Assembly (NCBI RefSeq): GCF_016756745.1
Contig: NZ_JAESIH010000031.1
Span: 1 to 45,349 of the forward strand
From: Aminivibrio sp.
GTDB taxonomy: Bacteria; Synergistota; Synergistia; Synergistales; Aminobacteriaceae
Direction: 5' to 3'
Length of the DNA stretch: 45,349 bases
Shown here: one piece after another, positions 30,597-38,934 of the stretch
Layout of the letters: each line of letters starts with the position of its first letter
Numbering within the stretch: position 1 is the first letter of the stretch
The notes under the pieces: model-generated
Databases searched by the model: none
Told to the model about the DNA's origin: nothing
What the model saw: only the letters and a program-made list of their open reading frames with translations
Translations under genes and position numbers: made by a program

Positions 30597-31316
30597 TCAG
30601 CCGCCGAGGTAGGCTTCCTTCACCCTGCTGTCCTTGAGCAGATCCTCTCCCCTGCCCTCGAGGACGATGGATCCCACCTCAAGGATATAGGCGTAAGATG
30701 CGATCTTGAGCGCCGCGAAGGCGTTTTGCTCCACCAGCAGGACGGTCTTGCCCTGGGCATTGATCTCCCCGATGATGTCAAAGACTTCCTTGACGAGAAG
30801 AGGGGCGAGCCCAAGGGAGGGTTCGTCGAGCATCACCAGGTGAGGCCGGCTCATGAGGGCCCGGCCCACGGCGAGCATCTGCTGCTCTCCTCCGGAAAGG
30901 GTTCCCCCTTTCTGCCAGGACCGTTCCTTCAGCCGGGGAAACAGTTCGTACACATGGTCCCGGTCACGCTCCACCCCGTCCCTGTCGTTTCTGATGAAGG
31001 CACCGAGCTGAAGGTTCTCCTCCACTGTAAGGTGGGGCAAAATCCGCCGCCCTTCTGGGCTCATGGCGATTCCAAGCTTGACCATCTCCTCGGGGGCCTT
31101 CCCGACAAGGTTTATAGGTTCCCCTTCAGGCGGGGTGTAGACAATCTTCCCCTTGACGCTCCTCACCAGCCCCGCCACGGCGCGGATGGTGCTGCTCTTT
31201 CCCGCCCCGTTGGCACCGATGAGGGTGACGATGCTCCCCTGCGGGATGGAGAGGGAAATTCCCTTGACGGCATGAATGGCCCCGTAGTATACGTTGAGGT
31301 CTTCAATTTTCAGCAT
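30597..31316 (-). CDS. livF: Branched-chain amino acid ABC transporter ATP-binding protein LivF
   Basis: One of the two ATPases of the liv importer; 239 aa, cytoplasmic. It shows GANGAGKSSTI (Walker A, ~34-44), the signature LSGGEQQMLAVGRAL (~139-153), Walker B LVMLDEPSLGLAP and the H-loop replacement region LLVEQNAFAAL typical of LivF (VEQN instead of EHD). It overlaps livG by 14 bp and is the last gene of livK-H-M-G-F. Confidence 0.96.
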   Translation of the reverse strand: MLKIEDLNVYYGAIHAVKGISLSIPQGSIVTLIGANGAGKSSTIRAVAGLVRSVKGKIVYTPPEGEPINLVGKAPEEMVKLGIAMSPEGRRILPHLTVEENLQLGAFIRNDRDGVERDRDHVYELFPRLKERSWQKGGTLSGGEQQMLAVGRALMSRPHLVMLDEPSLGLAPLLVKEVFDIIGEINAQGKTVLLVEQNAFAALKIASYAYILEVGSIVLEGRGEDLLKDSRVKEAYLGG

Positions 31317-32097
31317 ATTTCACGTACTCCTCTCCGAGGTAGGCCACGATGACTCTCTGGTCCGACTGGATTTCGTCGGGGCCGCCTTCGGCGATTTTCA
31401 CGCCGTAGTCGAGAACCCAGATGTATTCGCAGACTCCCATGACCACCTTCATGTCGTGTTCGATGAGAAGGATGGTGATGCCGAACCGTTCCCTTATGTT
31501 CCGGATGAACTGCATCAGTTCCCGGGATTCCTGGGGGTTCATTCCCGCGGCGGGCTCGTCCAGAAGGAGAAATTTCGGATCCGTGGCGAGAGCCCTGGCG
31601 ATCTCCAGCCGCCGCTGGGCGCCGTAGGGCAGGGAGGCCGAGTTTTCGTCAGCATACCTGAGCAGGCCCACCGATTCGAGAAGGTTCATGGATTTTTTCC
31701 GAATTTCCTCCTCCTCCCTGCGGAAAAGGGGAAGCCCAAGGGGGGCCATCCACCACTTCGCCTTCCTGCGGACGTGGCATCCTATCATCACGTTCTCAAG
31801 GACCGTTTCATTGGAGAAGAGGCGGATATTCTGGAACGTCCGGGAGATCCCCGCCCGGCACACCATGTGGGGAGGAATACCGGTGATGTCCCTGCCGTCG
31901 AAGAGAACCCGACCCTCCGTGGGTTTGTAGAAGCCGGTCACGATATTGAATACCGTGGTCTTGCCCGCCCCGTTGGGACCTATCAGCCCCACGATCGAAC
32001 CCCGGGGGACGTCGATGGTGAAATCCCTGACGGCGGTCAGTCCGCCGAACTTCATGGTCACGTTTTCCATGCGGAGTATGGGCTCCTGGGTCGTCAT
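31303..32097 (-). CDS. livG: Branched-chain amino acid ABC transporter ATP-binding protein LivG
   Basis: Second ATPase subunit, 264 aa. Walker A is GPNGAGKTTVFN (~38-49), the LivG-type signature is LPYGAQRRLEIARALA (~160-175), Walker B is FLLLDEPAAGMNP and the switch histidine lies in LLIEHDMKVVM. The 'ITG.PPH.....GI.RTFQNIRLF' block typical of LivG is present (ITGIPPHMVCRAGISRTFQN). It overlaps livM as ATGA and livF by 14 bp, giving tight translational coupling. Confidence 0.96.
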   Translation of the reverse strand: MTTQEPILRMENVTMKFGGLTAVRDFTIDVPRGSIVGLIGPNGAGKTTVFNIVTGFYKPTEGRVLFDGRDITGIPPHMVCRAGISRTFQNIRLFSNETVLENVMIGCHVRRKAKWWMAPLGLPLFRREEEEIRKKSMNLLESVGLLRYADENSASLPYGAQRRLEIARALATDPKFLLLDEPAAGMNPQESRELMQFIRNIRERFGITILLIEHDMKVVMGVCEYIWVLDYGVKIAEGGPDEIQSDQRVIVAYLGEEYVKYAEN

Positions 32098-33140
32098 TTC
32101 GCTTCACCGCCCCGGGCGGAACGGCCGAACAGCCGGTTCCAGCTTATTTCCCTCATGCCCATGATACCCTCGCTGCGGAAAAGAATGATGAGGATGAGCG
32201 AGAGGGAGAAGATGACCATTCTCATCCCCGGAATGCCCGGTATTTCGAAGTCTCCTATTACCAGGGGGTTTTCCACGATCCTGAGCCATTCGAGGAGCAC
32301 CGTGATAACCACGCTCCCGATCAGACTGCCCGTGATGGAGCCGAGCCCTCCTGCCACGGTGATCATCAGCACGTTGAAGGTCAGGGTGAAGACAAACATC
32401 TTCGGGTCGATGGTGGTGACGAGGCTGCCCATGAGGGCGCCGCCCACGCCGGCGAAAAATGCGCCGATAGAGAAGGAGACCACCCTGTAGAAAAAGGTGT
32501 TGATGCCCATGTTCTTTGCGGCGATCTCGTCGTCCCGGATGGCCTTGAGCACGTTGCCGAAGTTGCTGTTGACGAGCCTGATGATGAAGAAGAGGGTCAG
32601 AAGGAGCCACCCGTAATTCCACCAGAGGTTCGCATAGTTGGGAATGCCCTTGATCCCCAGGGCGCCGTTGGTGATGAAGCTGAGGTTCGTGAGGACCACC
32701 CGGATTATCTCGGCGAAGCCCAGGGTGGCGATGCCGAGGTAGTCGCCGCCCAGGCGCAGCACCGGGATGGCGATGAGCAGGCCGCAAAGGGCAGCTATGA
32801 TCCCCGCCAGGAGCACCGCCACAAAGAAGGGTGCCTGGATCACCGACAGGGGCCAGATGAGAGGCTCGAGGATCCACATGGTCTCCTTCTGGGCAGGGGT
32901 CAGGATGAGCAGGGCGCACACGTAGGCACCTATGGCCATGAAGCCTGCGTGGCCGAGGGAAAACATGCCGGTGAAGCCGTAGATCAGGTTCAGGCTGAGG
33001 GCGAGGATGGCGTTTACGGCAATCAGGTTGAGCACCTGGATCTTGTAGCCGTCCAGGTTTCCCTGGGCCCACCAGATGAACGCCCCGATACCCGCGATGG
33101 CCACGCCGTTGAGGATGAGGTTTCTCGTCCGGGTATTCAT
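32094..33140 (-). CDS. livM: Branched-chain amino acid ABC transporter permease LivM
   Basis: Inner-membrane permease of 348 aa with 8-10 helices. LSLNLIYGFTGMFSLGHAGF (~48-67) is the LivM signature, and RLGGDYLGIATLGFAEIIRV with NGALGIKGIP and AIRDDEIAAKNMGINT (the EAA-like coupling loop) fit the family. It overlaps livH and livG by 4 bp each. Together with LivH it forms the transmembrane pore. Confidence 0.95.
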   Translation of the reverse strand: MNTRTRNLILNGVAIAGIGAFIWWAQGNLDGYKIQVLNLIAVNAILALSLNLIYGFTGMFSLGHAGFMAIGAYVCALLILTPAQKETMWILEPLIWPLSVIQAPFFVAVLLAGIIAALCGLLIAIPVLRLGGDYLGIATLGFAEIIRVVLTNLSFITNGALGIKGIPNYANLWWNYGWLLLTLFFIIRLVNSNFGNVLKAIRDDEIAAKNMGINTFFYRVVSFSIGAFFAGVGGALMGSLVTTIDPKMFVFTLTFNVLMITVAGGLGSITGSLIGSVVITVLLEWLRIVENPLVIGDFEIPGIPGMRMVIFSLSLILIILFRSEGIMGMREISWNRLFGRSARGGEAK

Positions 33141-34030
33141 ATCTTGTCCTCCAGCTTCTCTCCCATGAGCCCTGTGGGCTTCATGAGCAGAATGATGATG
33201 AGGAGTACGAAGGCGAAAGCGTCACGGTATCCCGACAGGGTGGGGAAAAAGGCGACCGCCATGATTTCGATGACGCCGAGGAACATTCCGCCGATCACCG
33301 CCCCCTGGATGGAGCCGATGCCGCCGAAAACGGCGGCGATGAAGGCTTTCAGGCCCGGGAAGAGGCCCATGAAGGGATGGATCTGGGGATAGCGAAGGGC
33401 CCACATGATACCCGATGCGGCTGCAAGGGCAGAGCCGATGCCGAAGGTGATGGAGATGATCCTGTTCACCGACACGCCCATGAGCCTCGTGGTTTCGATG
33501 TCCTTCGAGATGGCTCTCATGGCGAGCCCGGGCTTGGTTCTGTAAACGATCCAGAGGAGCCCGAGCACAAGGAAGAGCGTCACCACGGGGACGACGATGG
33601 CAAGGGGCAGAATGCGGATTTCTCCGAACTTGATGACCTTCACGAGCCAGTCGGGCCGCGACACGGGTCGAGGAAGACCGGTAAAGATCACGATGCTGAG
33701 GTTCTGGATAAAGAAGGACACGCCAATGGCGCTGATGAGGGCGGAAATACGGGGGGCGTTCCTGAGGGGCTTGTAGGCGATCTTGTCCACAAGGACACCG
33801 CAGAAGGAGCTGGCGGCCACGGCAAGGACCGCGGCCAGTCCCCAGGGGAGATGCAGCAGTGTAATGGCGAAGAAGATAAAGTAGGCGCCCAGCATGAAGA
33901 TTTCTCCGTGGGCAAAGTTGATGAGCCTGAGAATTCCGTAGACCATGGTGTATCCGATGGCGATGAGGCCGTAGAGAGATCCGAGTGTTATCGCGTTGAA
34001 AAGATGCTGGAAAAACATGCTTCCGCTCAT
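33137..34030 (-). CDS. livH: Branched-chain amino acid ABC transporter permease LivH
   Basis: 297-aa inner-membrane permease with about eight helices. LFNAITLGSLYGLIAIGYTM then VYGILRLINFAHGEIFMLGA is the diagnostic LivH N-terminal block; the C-terminal half has KAFIAAVFGGIGSIQGAVIG followed by GMFLGVIE. The ATG at 34030 is used; a second ATG four codons on is possible. A hairpin (34059-34086) separates it from livK, consistent with higher expression of the binding protein. Confidence 0.95.
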   Translation of the reverse strand: MSGSMFFQHLFNAITLGSLYGLIAIGYTMVYGILRLINFAHGEIFMLGAYFIFFAITLLHLPWGLAAVLAVAASSFCGVLVDKIAYKPLRNAPRISALISAIGVSFFIQNLSIVIFTGLPRPVSRPDWLVKVIKFGEIRILPLAIVVPVVTLFLVLGLLWIVYRTKPGLAMRAISKDIETTRLMGVSVNRIISITFGIGSALAAASGIMWALRYPQIHPFMGLFPGLKAFIAAVFGGIGSIQGAVIGGMFLGVIEIMAVAFFPTLSGYRDAFAFVLLIIILLMKPTGLMGEKLEDKI

Positions 34031-34058
34031 AGAGGTTCCCCCCTGACTTCAAGAAAAT

Positions 34059-34086
34059 GGAGGGTGGAGGCGTTCCCCCACCCTCC
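34059..34086 (-). terminator. Attenuating hairpin between livK and livH
   Basis: GGAGGGTGG (34059-34067) and CCACCCTCC (34078-34086) form a perfect 9-bp stem followed on the minus strand by ATTTTCTT. The weak T-tail suggests partial termination, which would favour livK over the membrane and ATPase genes. Confidence 0.62.
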
Positions 34087-34127
34087 GGACAAAGAAGTGC
34101 GAACGAACCTTGAGGAAGGGGGATCCC

Positions 34128-35261
34128 TTACATCTCGGGCTCGACGGTTCCGATGAACAGTTTCTTTCCGTCCTTGATCTGCACGATACCCACCGGGCTC
34201 TCAGCGTCGTGGGTCTCATTGATGGTCTTGCTGCCGGTGACGCCGGGGAAGTTCTTCGTCTTTGCGAGGGCGTCGCGGATGGCATCGGGTTCGGCGGATC
34301 CGGCAACCTTGATGGCGTTGGCGACGAGCATGTAAGAGTCGTAGCCGAGAGCGGCGTTGACGTTGGGGTCCTTTTCAGGGTGAGCCTTCTTCCAGTTCTC
34401 GGTGAAGGTTCTGGCGATCGGGCTCATGTCGGTCATGGAAGGATCGTAGGGGAAGGTGGTGTGGATGAAGCCTTCCACGGCGTCTCCGCCGATCTTCACG
34501 ATCTCGGGGTTGTCCATGGCGTCGCCGCCCATGATCTGGAACTCGGCGCCGAGCTCCCGTGCCTGCTTCATGATGATGGCGCCCTCGGCGAAGTCGGCGG
34601 GGATGAAGAGAAGATCAGGCTTCTTGCTGATGATCTCGGTGAGCTGGGCGGTGAAGTCCTGGTCGCCGGAGTTGTACTTCAGTTCGGAGACAATTTCGCC
34701 GCCGAGCTTCTTGTAGGACTGCTTGAAGAAACTGGCGAGGCCCACGCAGTAGTCGTTGGCCACGTCCACGAGAAGGGCTGCCTTCTTCAGGTTGAGGTCC
34801 TTCATGGCATAGGTAGCGGCACCGGCGCCCTGGAAGGGGTCGATGAAGCAGGCCCTGAAGACGTACTTTTTGCCCTGGGTCACGAGAGGGTTGGTGCAGG
34901 AGGTTCCCATCATGGGGATCCCTGCAGCCTCGGCCACTTCGCCGCCCGCCATGGCGAGGGAGGAGCCGTAGGTTCCGATGACCGCGACGACCTTGTCGCG
35001 TTCCACCAGACGCTTCACCGCGTTCGCCGCTTCGACCTTGTCTGTCTTGTTGTCCACGACGACGAGTTCCACTTTCTTCCCGAGAAGTTCGGGCAGTTCC
35101 TTGTGGGCCATCTGGATGCCCTCGAGCTCGAGCTGGCCGCCGAACGCCGTCCTTCCCGTCAGGGGAAGATACACGCCGATCTTGATGGTATCGGCCGCAA
35201 AAGCAGTTCCCGCAAGAACCATAACAAGAATTGCCGCAAGCAGTACGTTACGAAGCTTCAT
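34128..35261 (-). CDS. livK: Branched-chain amino acid ABC transporter substrate-binding protein
   Basis: 377-aa periplasmic ligand-binding protein (peripla_BP_6 type I fold). A clear signal peptide MKLRNVLLAAILVMVLAGTA ends at AFA before ADTIKIGVYLPLTG. Further conserved parts include KELPELLGKKVELVVVDNKT, YGSSLAMAGGEVAEAAGIPM and FIDPFQGAGAA. The ATG at 35261 has GGAGG ~10 nt upstream and gives the signal peptide directly, so longer upstream frames are rejected. The first gene of the liv operon, with a promoter at 35305-35333. Ligand is inferred as Leu/Ile/Val or a related amino acid from family and gene order only. Confidence 0.95.
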   Translation of the reverse strand: MKLRNVLLAAILVMVLAGTAFAADTIKIGVYLPLTGRTAFGGQLELEGIQMAHKELPELLGKKVELVVVDNKTDKVEAANAVKRLVERDKVVAVIGTYGSSLAMAGGEVAEAAGIPMMGTSCTNPLVTQGKKYVFRACFIDPFQGAGAATYAMKDLNLKKAALLVDVANDYCVGLASFFKQSYKKLGGEIVSELKYNSGDQDFTAQLTEIISKKPDLLFIPADFAEGAIIMKQARELGAEFQIMGGDAMDNPEIVKIGGDAVEGFIHTTFPYDPSMTDMSPIARTFTENWKKAHPEKDPNVNAALGYDSYMLVANAIKVAGSAEPDAIRDALAKTKNFPGVTGSKTINETHDAESPVGIVQIKDGKKLFIGTVEPEM

Positions 35262-35304
35262 TTGGATATTCCCTCCTCGGATGTGGTTTACATACTTCCC
35301 CGGA

Positions 35305-35333
35305 ATTATACACAAAAAAGGCGCCTACAGGAA
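35305..35333 (-). promoter_or_regulatory. Candidate promoter for the liv operon
   Basis: A perfect TATAAT (35310-35305) is preceded by TTCCTG (35333-35328) at 17 bp on the minus strand. The -35 is weak. A T-run just upstream of the -10 follows imperfect dyads and may end nrdD transcripts. Confidence 0.5.
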
Positions 35334-35365
35334 GAGTGCATTTGCATCTGCGGCAGCGCGAAAAA

Positions 35366-37549
35366 TCATCCCCGCAGGCCGGACGATTGCAGGGATGTCC
35401 GTACCCGATCCCGGAGTTCAGCCCTCTTGCCGCCGTTCCAACTCGAGGTCCGGGTGAAATAGCCCGTGATCCTCGTGATGCCGTCCACGTCACGGCTTCC
35501 GCACCAGCCGCATTCCGTCCGGAGCCCGCGGCTCACCCGGCCGCAGCTGTTGCAGATGGTGAACTCGGGACTGAAAGCCACTTGGGCGTTCTCCGTGTGA
35601 CGGAAAATCTTCCGGATAAAGGACGCCAGAGCGTCCGGATCCGGCTTATGCTCCCCCATCCAGAGATGGGTGATGGCTCCGGCGGAAATCATGGGATGGA
35701 ACCGCCCTTCCCACAGCACCTTGTCCGCCGGGTCCATCCGGACGGAGTAGGGGATATGGCTGCTGTTGGTGTAGTACACCTCGCCGCTGCAGGGATCGCC
35801 CTTCACCACCGACGCGGCTTCCGGCCAGTCTTTCAGGTCGAGCTTGGCGAAGCGGTAGGCGGTGCTCTCCGCCGGAGTCTGCTCCAGCACCACGGAAAGC
35901 CCCGTGCGCTCCGTGAGGGCTTCGCACTTCAGGTTCATGTACTGGACCGCGGCGAGGGCAAGGCCGAGGGCCTCCTCGGACTCGTGGAGCTGTTTCCCCG
36001 TCATCACCTGGACCATCTCATTCACGCCGAGGATGCCGATGAGGTACTTCGCCTTGTCAATCCGGAGATAGGCCTCGCCGTCGTGGTCCATGCAGAGCAC
36101 TGAGAGGGGCCCCTTCTTCCCCTGGGCAAGGATGCTCCCCAGGAACTCTCTTTTCTGGACGTGAGCCTTTGCCGCGAGTTCCATGTAATGGTCGATCAGA
36201 TCAAACAGGCTTTCCCTGTCTCCCCCGCTCCGGTAGGCGAGCCGGGGCAGGTTCAGGGTGACGTTCTGCAGGGCGCAGAAGCGGAGCTTCCATGGAGTGC
36301 GTGCATCGAGGAGATCCCTGTCGTCGAGCTCGAAGCTCAGGCGGCAGCACTCCGAGAGCTTCACCACGTCCCCGCGGTCGAAGACATAATAGGTGTTCCC
36401 CTTTTCCGCTGACAGTTCGCAGGCGAGGGAAAGCATCTCCTCCCACCCCTCCTCGCGGAAGAAATCCTCGGTGATGTGCAGCAGCGGCTTGGGGAAAAAG
36501 AAAGGCTGCCCCCGGCTGTCCCCCTCCAGGTAGACCCGGAAGAGGGCCTTCAGGAAGCTCTTCGCCTCGGCGGCATAGTCGCCGTAGGTCTTTCCCGTCT
36601 CCACCCCTCCCGGTCCGATGGCGGGCACGTCCCGGAAGTGTTTCGGGATCTCGTAGTAGAGGTTGATGTCCGTGAAGGCGACCTGTCCTCCCCTGCCGCC
36701 GGCGAGCTGGTTGAACTCGAAAATGAGCATCTGGGCGAGCTGGTGGATCCGCTCCTCCGGCAGACCGGCGAGATAGGGGGCGAAAAAGGTGTTCACCGCA
36801 TCCCACCCGATGGCCCCGGCAAAGTTGTTCTGGAGCACCGAAGTCATCTTGAGCAGGTGGGCCAGCAGGACGTCAGGGTGCTTCGCCGGCTTGGAAATGC
36901 TCGTGATGGACGGCAGGTTGAGGCCGAACTTCGCCACGTAGGCGACGCTCTGGCCGGAACAGTAGGGCCGGTTTACCATGCCCAGATCATGGAGGTGGAT
37001 GGTCCCCGACAGGTGGGCTTCCGCCACATCCCTGGAGAAAACCTTCGTAAGGGCGTACTGCTTCAGCGCCAGCTCCGCAATGGAGAGATTGATGGATTCC
37101 GGGTTATGGGTGGTGTTGCTGTTCTCCCGGTTGGGGTTCAGCATCATGGTCTCCAGGTCATGGATGGGAATGCCGATCCGGCTGTGGTCCTGGAGCTTGG
37201 CGTCCAATCCCCTCTGGAAGAGCTTGACGTTGACAAGCTCCCTGACAAGGGACGTGGTGACCCTGTCCCTTCCCCACCGCAGAAGGTCCGACTCCACCTC
37301 GGAGGCGATCTCGCCGGCAAGGCCGGGCTCCACGCCCGCTTCCTTCACCAGCGCGTCCCGGATCCGGGACGGGTGCCAGGACCGAGTTTCCTCGTGGGCA
37401 AGGGCGTCCACCATGAGGGCGAGGTCCGTGGACTCGCCCCCCGGGGCAAACATGACCATCTGCCGTCCGGGCATGTCCTGTTCCCTTCCCGGGGAAGGCT
37501 CTTCCCTTCCCCGGAGGAACGCCGCCTGTTCGTCAGTCTTCTTCGCCAT
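35366..37549 (-). CDS. nrdD: Anaerobic (class III) ribonucleoside-triphosphate reductase
   Basis: Oxygen-sensitive glycyl-radical enzyme making deoxyribonucleotides; 727 aa from the ATG at 37549, which has AAGGAGG 9 nt upstream. An ATP-cone regulatory domain (~40-115) precedes the reductase barrel (LHDLGMVNRPYCSGQSVAYV, GGRGGQVAFTDINLYYEIPK). The C-terminus has a four-cysteine zinc site (CNSCGRVSRG, ECGWCGS) and the glycyl-radical loop RITGYFTR about 30 residues from the end. It overlaps nrdR by 17 bp. The activase gene nrdG is not adjacent and must be elsewhere. Confidence 0.96.
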   Translation of the reverse strand: MAKKTDEQAAFLRGREEPSPGREQDMPGRQMVMFAPGGESTDLALMVDALAHEETRSWHPSRIRDALVKEAGVEPGLAGEIASEVESDLLRWGRDRVTTSLVRELVNVKLFQRGLDAKLQDHSRIGIPIHDLETMMLNPNRENSNTTHNPESINLSIAELALKQYALTKVFSRDVAEAHLSGTIHLHDLGMVNRPYCSGQSVAYVAKFGLNLPSITSISKPAKHPDVLLAHLLKMTSVLQNNFAGAIGWDAVNTFFAPYLAGLPEERIHQLAQMLIFEFNQLAGGRGGQVAFTDINLYYEIPKHFRDVPAIGPGGVETGKTYGDYAAEAKSFLKALFRVYLEGDSRGQPFFFPKPLLHITEDFFREEGWEEMLSLACELSAEKGNTYYVFDRGDVVKLSECCRLSFELDDRDLLDARTPWKLRFCALQNVTLNLPRLAYRSGGDRESLFDLIDHYMELAAKAHVQKREFLGSILAQGKKGPLSVLCMDHDGEAYLRIDKAKYLIGILGVNEMVQVMTGKQLHESEEALGLALAAVQYMNLKCEALTERTGLSVVLEQTPAESTAYRFAKLDLKDWPEAASVVKGDPCSGEVYYTNSSHIPYSVRMDPADKVLWEGRFHPMISAGAITHLWMGEHKPDPDALASFIRKIFRHTENAQVAFSPEFTICNSCGRVSRGLRTECGWCGSRDVDGITRITGYFTRTSSWNGGKRAELRDRVRTSLQSSGLRG

Positions 37550-38018
37550 TTCCGGAAACCTCCTTTTCGCCGATGAGACGGGCAATTTCGTGCTGGAAAC
37601 TCTGAAGATCCGTGAACTCCCTGTAGACCGAGGCAAACCGGACGTAGGCAACCTGGTTGATCTTCCGGAGGCCTTCCATGACCCTCCGGCCGATCTCCGA
37701 CACGGGAACCTCGCCGTACCCTTCCGTCTTGAGATCGTCCTCGATCTTCGAGGCCAAGTCTTCTATCTGTTCAAGGGAGACGGGGAGCTTTTCGCAGGCC
37801 CTGCTTATGCCCCGGATGATCTTGTCCCGGCCGAAGCTCTCCCTGCTTCCGTCCTTCTTGATCACCCGCAGGGTTCGCTTCTCCTCGGCCTTCTCATAGG
37901 TGGTGAAGCGGCTGGAGCACTCGGGACACTCCCTCCGCCGACGGACCACCCGGCCTTCGTCGGCGGTCCGGGTCTCGATGACCCGTGTTTCCATGGCTCC
38001 GCAGGATGGACATCTCAT
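37533..38018 (-). CDS. nrdR: Transcriptional repressor NrdR
   Basis: 161-aa (d)ATP-sensing repressor of ribonucleotide reductase genes. The N-terminal zinc ribbon is MRCPSCGAMETRVIETR with the second cysteine pair in RRECPECSSRFTTYE (CPSC/CPEC). An ATP-cone follows (RVIKKDGSRESFGRDKIIRG, ~50-140). It precedes and overlaps nrdD by 17 bp. Two NrdR-box-like sites lie immediately upstream, so the operon is almost certainly autoregulated. Confidence 0.97.
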   Translation of the reverse strand: MRCPSCGAMETRVIETRTADEGRVVRRRRECPECSSRFTTYEKAEEKRTLRVIKKDGSRESFGRDKIIRGISRACEKLPVSLEQIEDLASKIEDDLKTEGYGEVPVSEIGRRVMEGLRKINQVAYVRFASVYREFTDLQSFQHEIARLIGEKEVSGNGEED

Positions 38019-38027
38019 GGGCGAACC

Positions 38028-38075
38028 TCCCTATATGTAGGACATCATTCGGTATGATACCCCAATATGTGGTGT
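38028..38075 (-). promoter_or_regulatory. Tandem NrdR boxes upstream of nrdR-nrdD
   Basis: Two sites resemble the NrdR consensus ACACTATATATAGTGT: 38028-38043 (core CTATATGTAG, 9 of 10 in the central core) and 38060-38075 (about 12 of 16). They start exactly 32 bp apart (16-bp gap), the three-helical-turn spacing known for NrdR targets. Confidence 0.75.
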
Positions 38076-38082
38076 TTTTCCA
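38054..38082 (-). promoter_or_regulatory. Candidate promoter for nrdR-nrdD, overlapped by an NrdR box
   Basis: Minus-strand TGGAAA (38082-38077) and TATCAT (38059-38054) with a 17-bp spacer. One NrdR box fills the spacer and the other lies just downstream of the start site, an arrangement suited to repression. Confidence 0.5.
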
Positions 38083-38128
38083 GAGAGACAAAGAGCCCAT
38101 TTCCCTGGGTCCCCGTGCCTATGGGCCG

Positions 38129-38137
38129 TTGTCCACA
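38129..38137 (+). other. DnaA-box-like 9-mer upstream of nrdR
   Basis: TTGTCCACA differs from the DnaA box TTATCCACA at one position and matches the variant common in GC-rich genomes. It is a single isolated site ~110 bp upstream of nrdR, so chance is possible. Confidence 0.25.
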
Positions 38138-38171
38138 ATGTCACCGGAAGAAACACCGGGGAGAAAAGACG

Positions 38172-38196
38172 AAAAAAGCCGGGTTTCCCCGGCTTT
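38172..38196 (-). terminator. Rho-independent terminator after yqeY
   Basis: On the minus strand, AAAGCCGGG-GAAA-CCCGGCTTT followed by more T residues (stem GCCGGG 38178-38183 / CCCGGC 38188-38193, extended by A-T pairs). It ends the HIT-rpsU-yqeY unit. Confidence 0.88.
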
Positions 38197-38242
38197 CAGT
38201 TCACTATGACTGGTTGAATTACACAAACCGCTGCGGCAAGGA

Positions 38243-38707
38243 CTATTCGACAAGGGACTGGAGATATTCCTGAACCCTGGCCCTGACCCTTTTCCCGTCG
38301 GCGCGACCCCTGACTGCAGCCATAACCTTGCCCATGACCCGGCCCATGTCCTTGGGACCGGTGGCTTTCGCAAGGGCGCCCGCCTCCTCGACGATCTGAC
38401 CGAGTTCTTCGTCACTGAGCTGTTCCGGAAGATAAGTCTCGATGAACAGAGCCTCTTTCAGTTCCCGGGCTGCACGATCGCCCGCTCCGACGGCCGTGTA
38501 CTGGTCTGCCGCCTCGCGGCGCTGCTTCACAAGCCGCTGGATCACGGATATGACCTCGTCCTCCGACAGCTCGCCGGCGTGTCCCTTCTCCGTTTTGGCC
38601 CGCTGGAACTCCGCCTTGAGCATTCGGAGGGAGGACAGCTCCATCTCCTTCTTCTCTTTCATGGCGGCAAGGAGATCGTCTGAAATCCGTTTCTCGAGAT
38701 CAATCAC
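38243..38707 (-). CDS. yqeY: GatB/YqeY domain protein
   Basis: 154-aa all-helical protein of the YqeY family, related to the tRNA-binding tail domain of GatB/E. MIDLEKRISDDLLAAMKEKK, SSLRMLKAEFQRA, DEVISVIQRLVKQRREAADQ, FIETYLPEQLSDEEL and GPKDMGRVMGKVMAAVRGRA are characteristic. Function is not firmly known; presumably tRNA- or amidotransferase-linked. The start is GTG at 38707, 6 bp after rpsU, matching the conserved rpsU-yqeY gene pair; a terminator follows. Confidence 0.95.
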   Translation of the reverse strand: MIDLEKRISDDLLAAMKEKKEMELSSLRMLKAEFQRAKTEKGHAGELSEDEVISVIQRLVKQRREAADQYTAVGAGDRAARELKEALFIETYLPEQLSDEELGQIVEEAGALAKATGPKDMGRVMGKVMAAVRGRADGKRVRARVQEYLQSLVE

Positions 38708-38713
38708 CGTGTT

Positions 38714-38902
38714 CTACCCCCTGGACTTGGTCCGCCTCTTCCGCGCGGCTTCGGCCCGTTTCGTCTTCTTCGCTTCACTGGGCTTCTCGTAGTGCTCTCT
38801 CTTGCGCACCTCGCGCAGGGTCCCTACCTTGGAGACCTCGCGTTTGAACCGTCTGAGAGCGTCATCAAGGGATTCGTTTTCTCTCCGAACGACAGTCGTC
38901 AT
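38714..38902 (-). CDS. rpsU: 30S ribosomal protein bS21
   Basis: 62-aa very basic ribosomal protein involved in initiation-site selection on the 30S platform. [20 protein letters not shown], then [24 protein letters not shown], followed by a Lys/Arg tail, is the complete bS21. The ATG at 38902 was chosen because it gives the canonical N-terminus; the open frame extending upstream is not conserved. It lies between the HIT gene (32-bp gap) and yqeY (6-bp gap). Confidence 0.96.
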   Translation of the reverse strand: MTTVVRRENESLDDALRRFKREVSKVGTLREVRKREHYEKPSEAKKTKRAEAARKRRTKSRG

Positions 38903-38934
38903 ACACCATTCCCCCCTTTCTTCGCCACCCGCAT

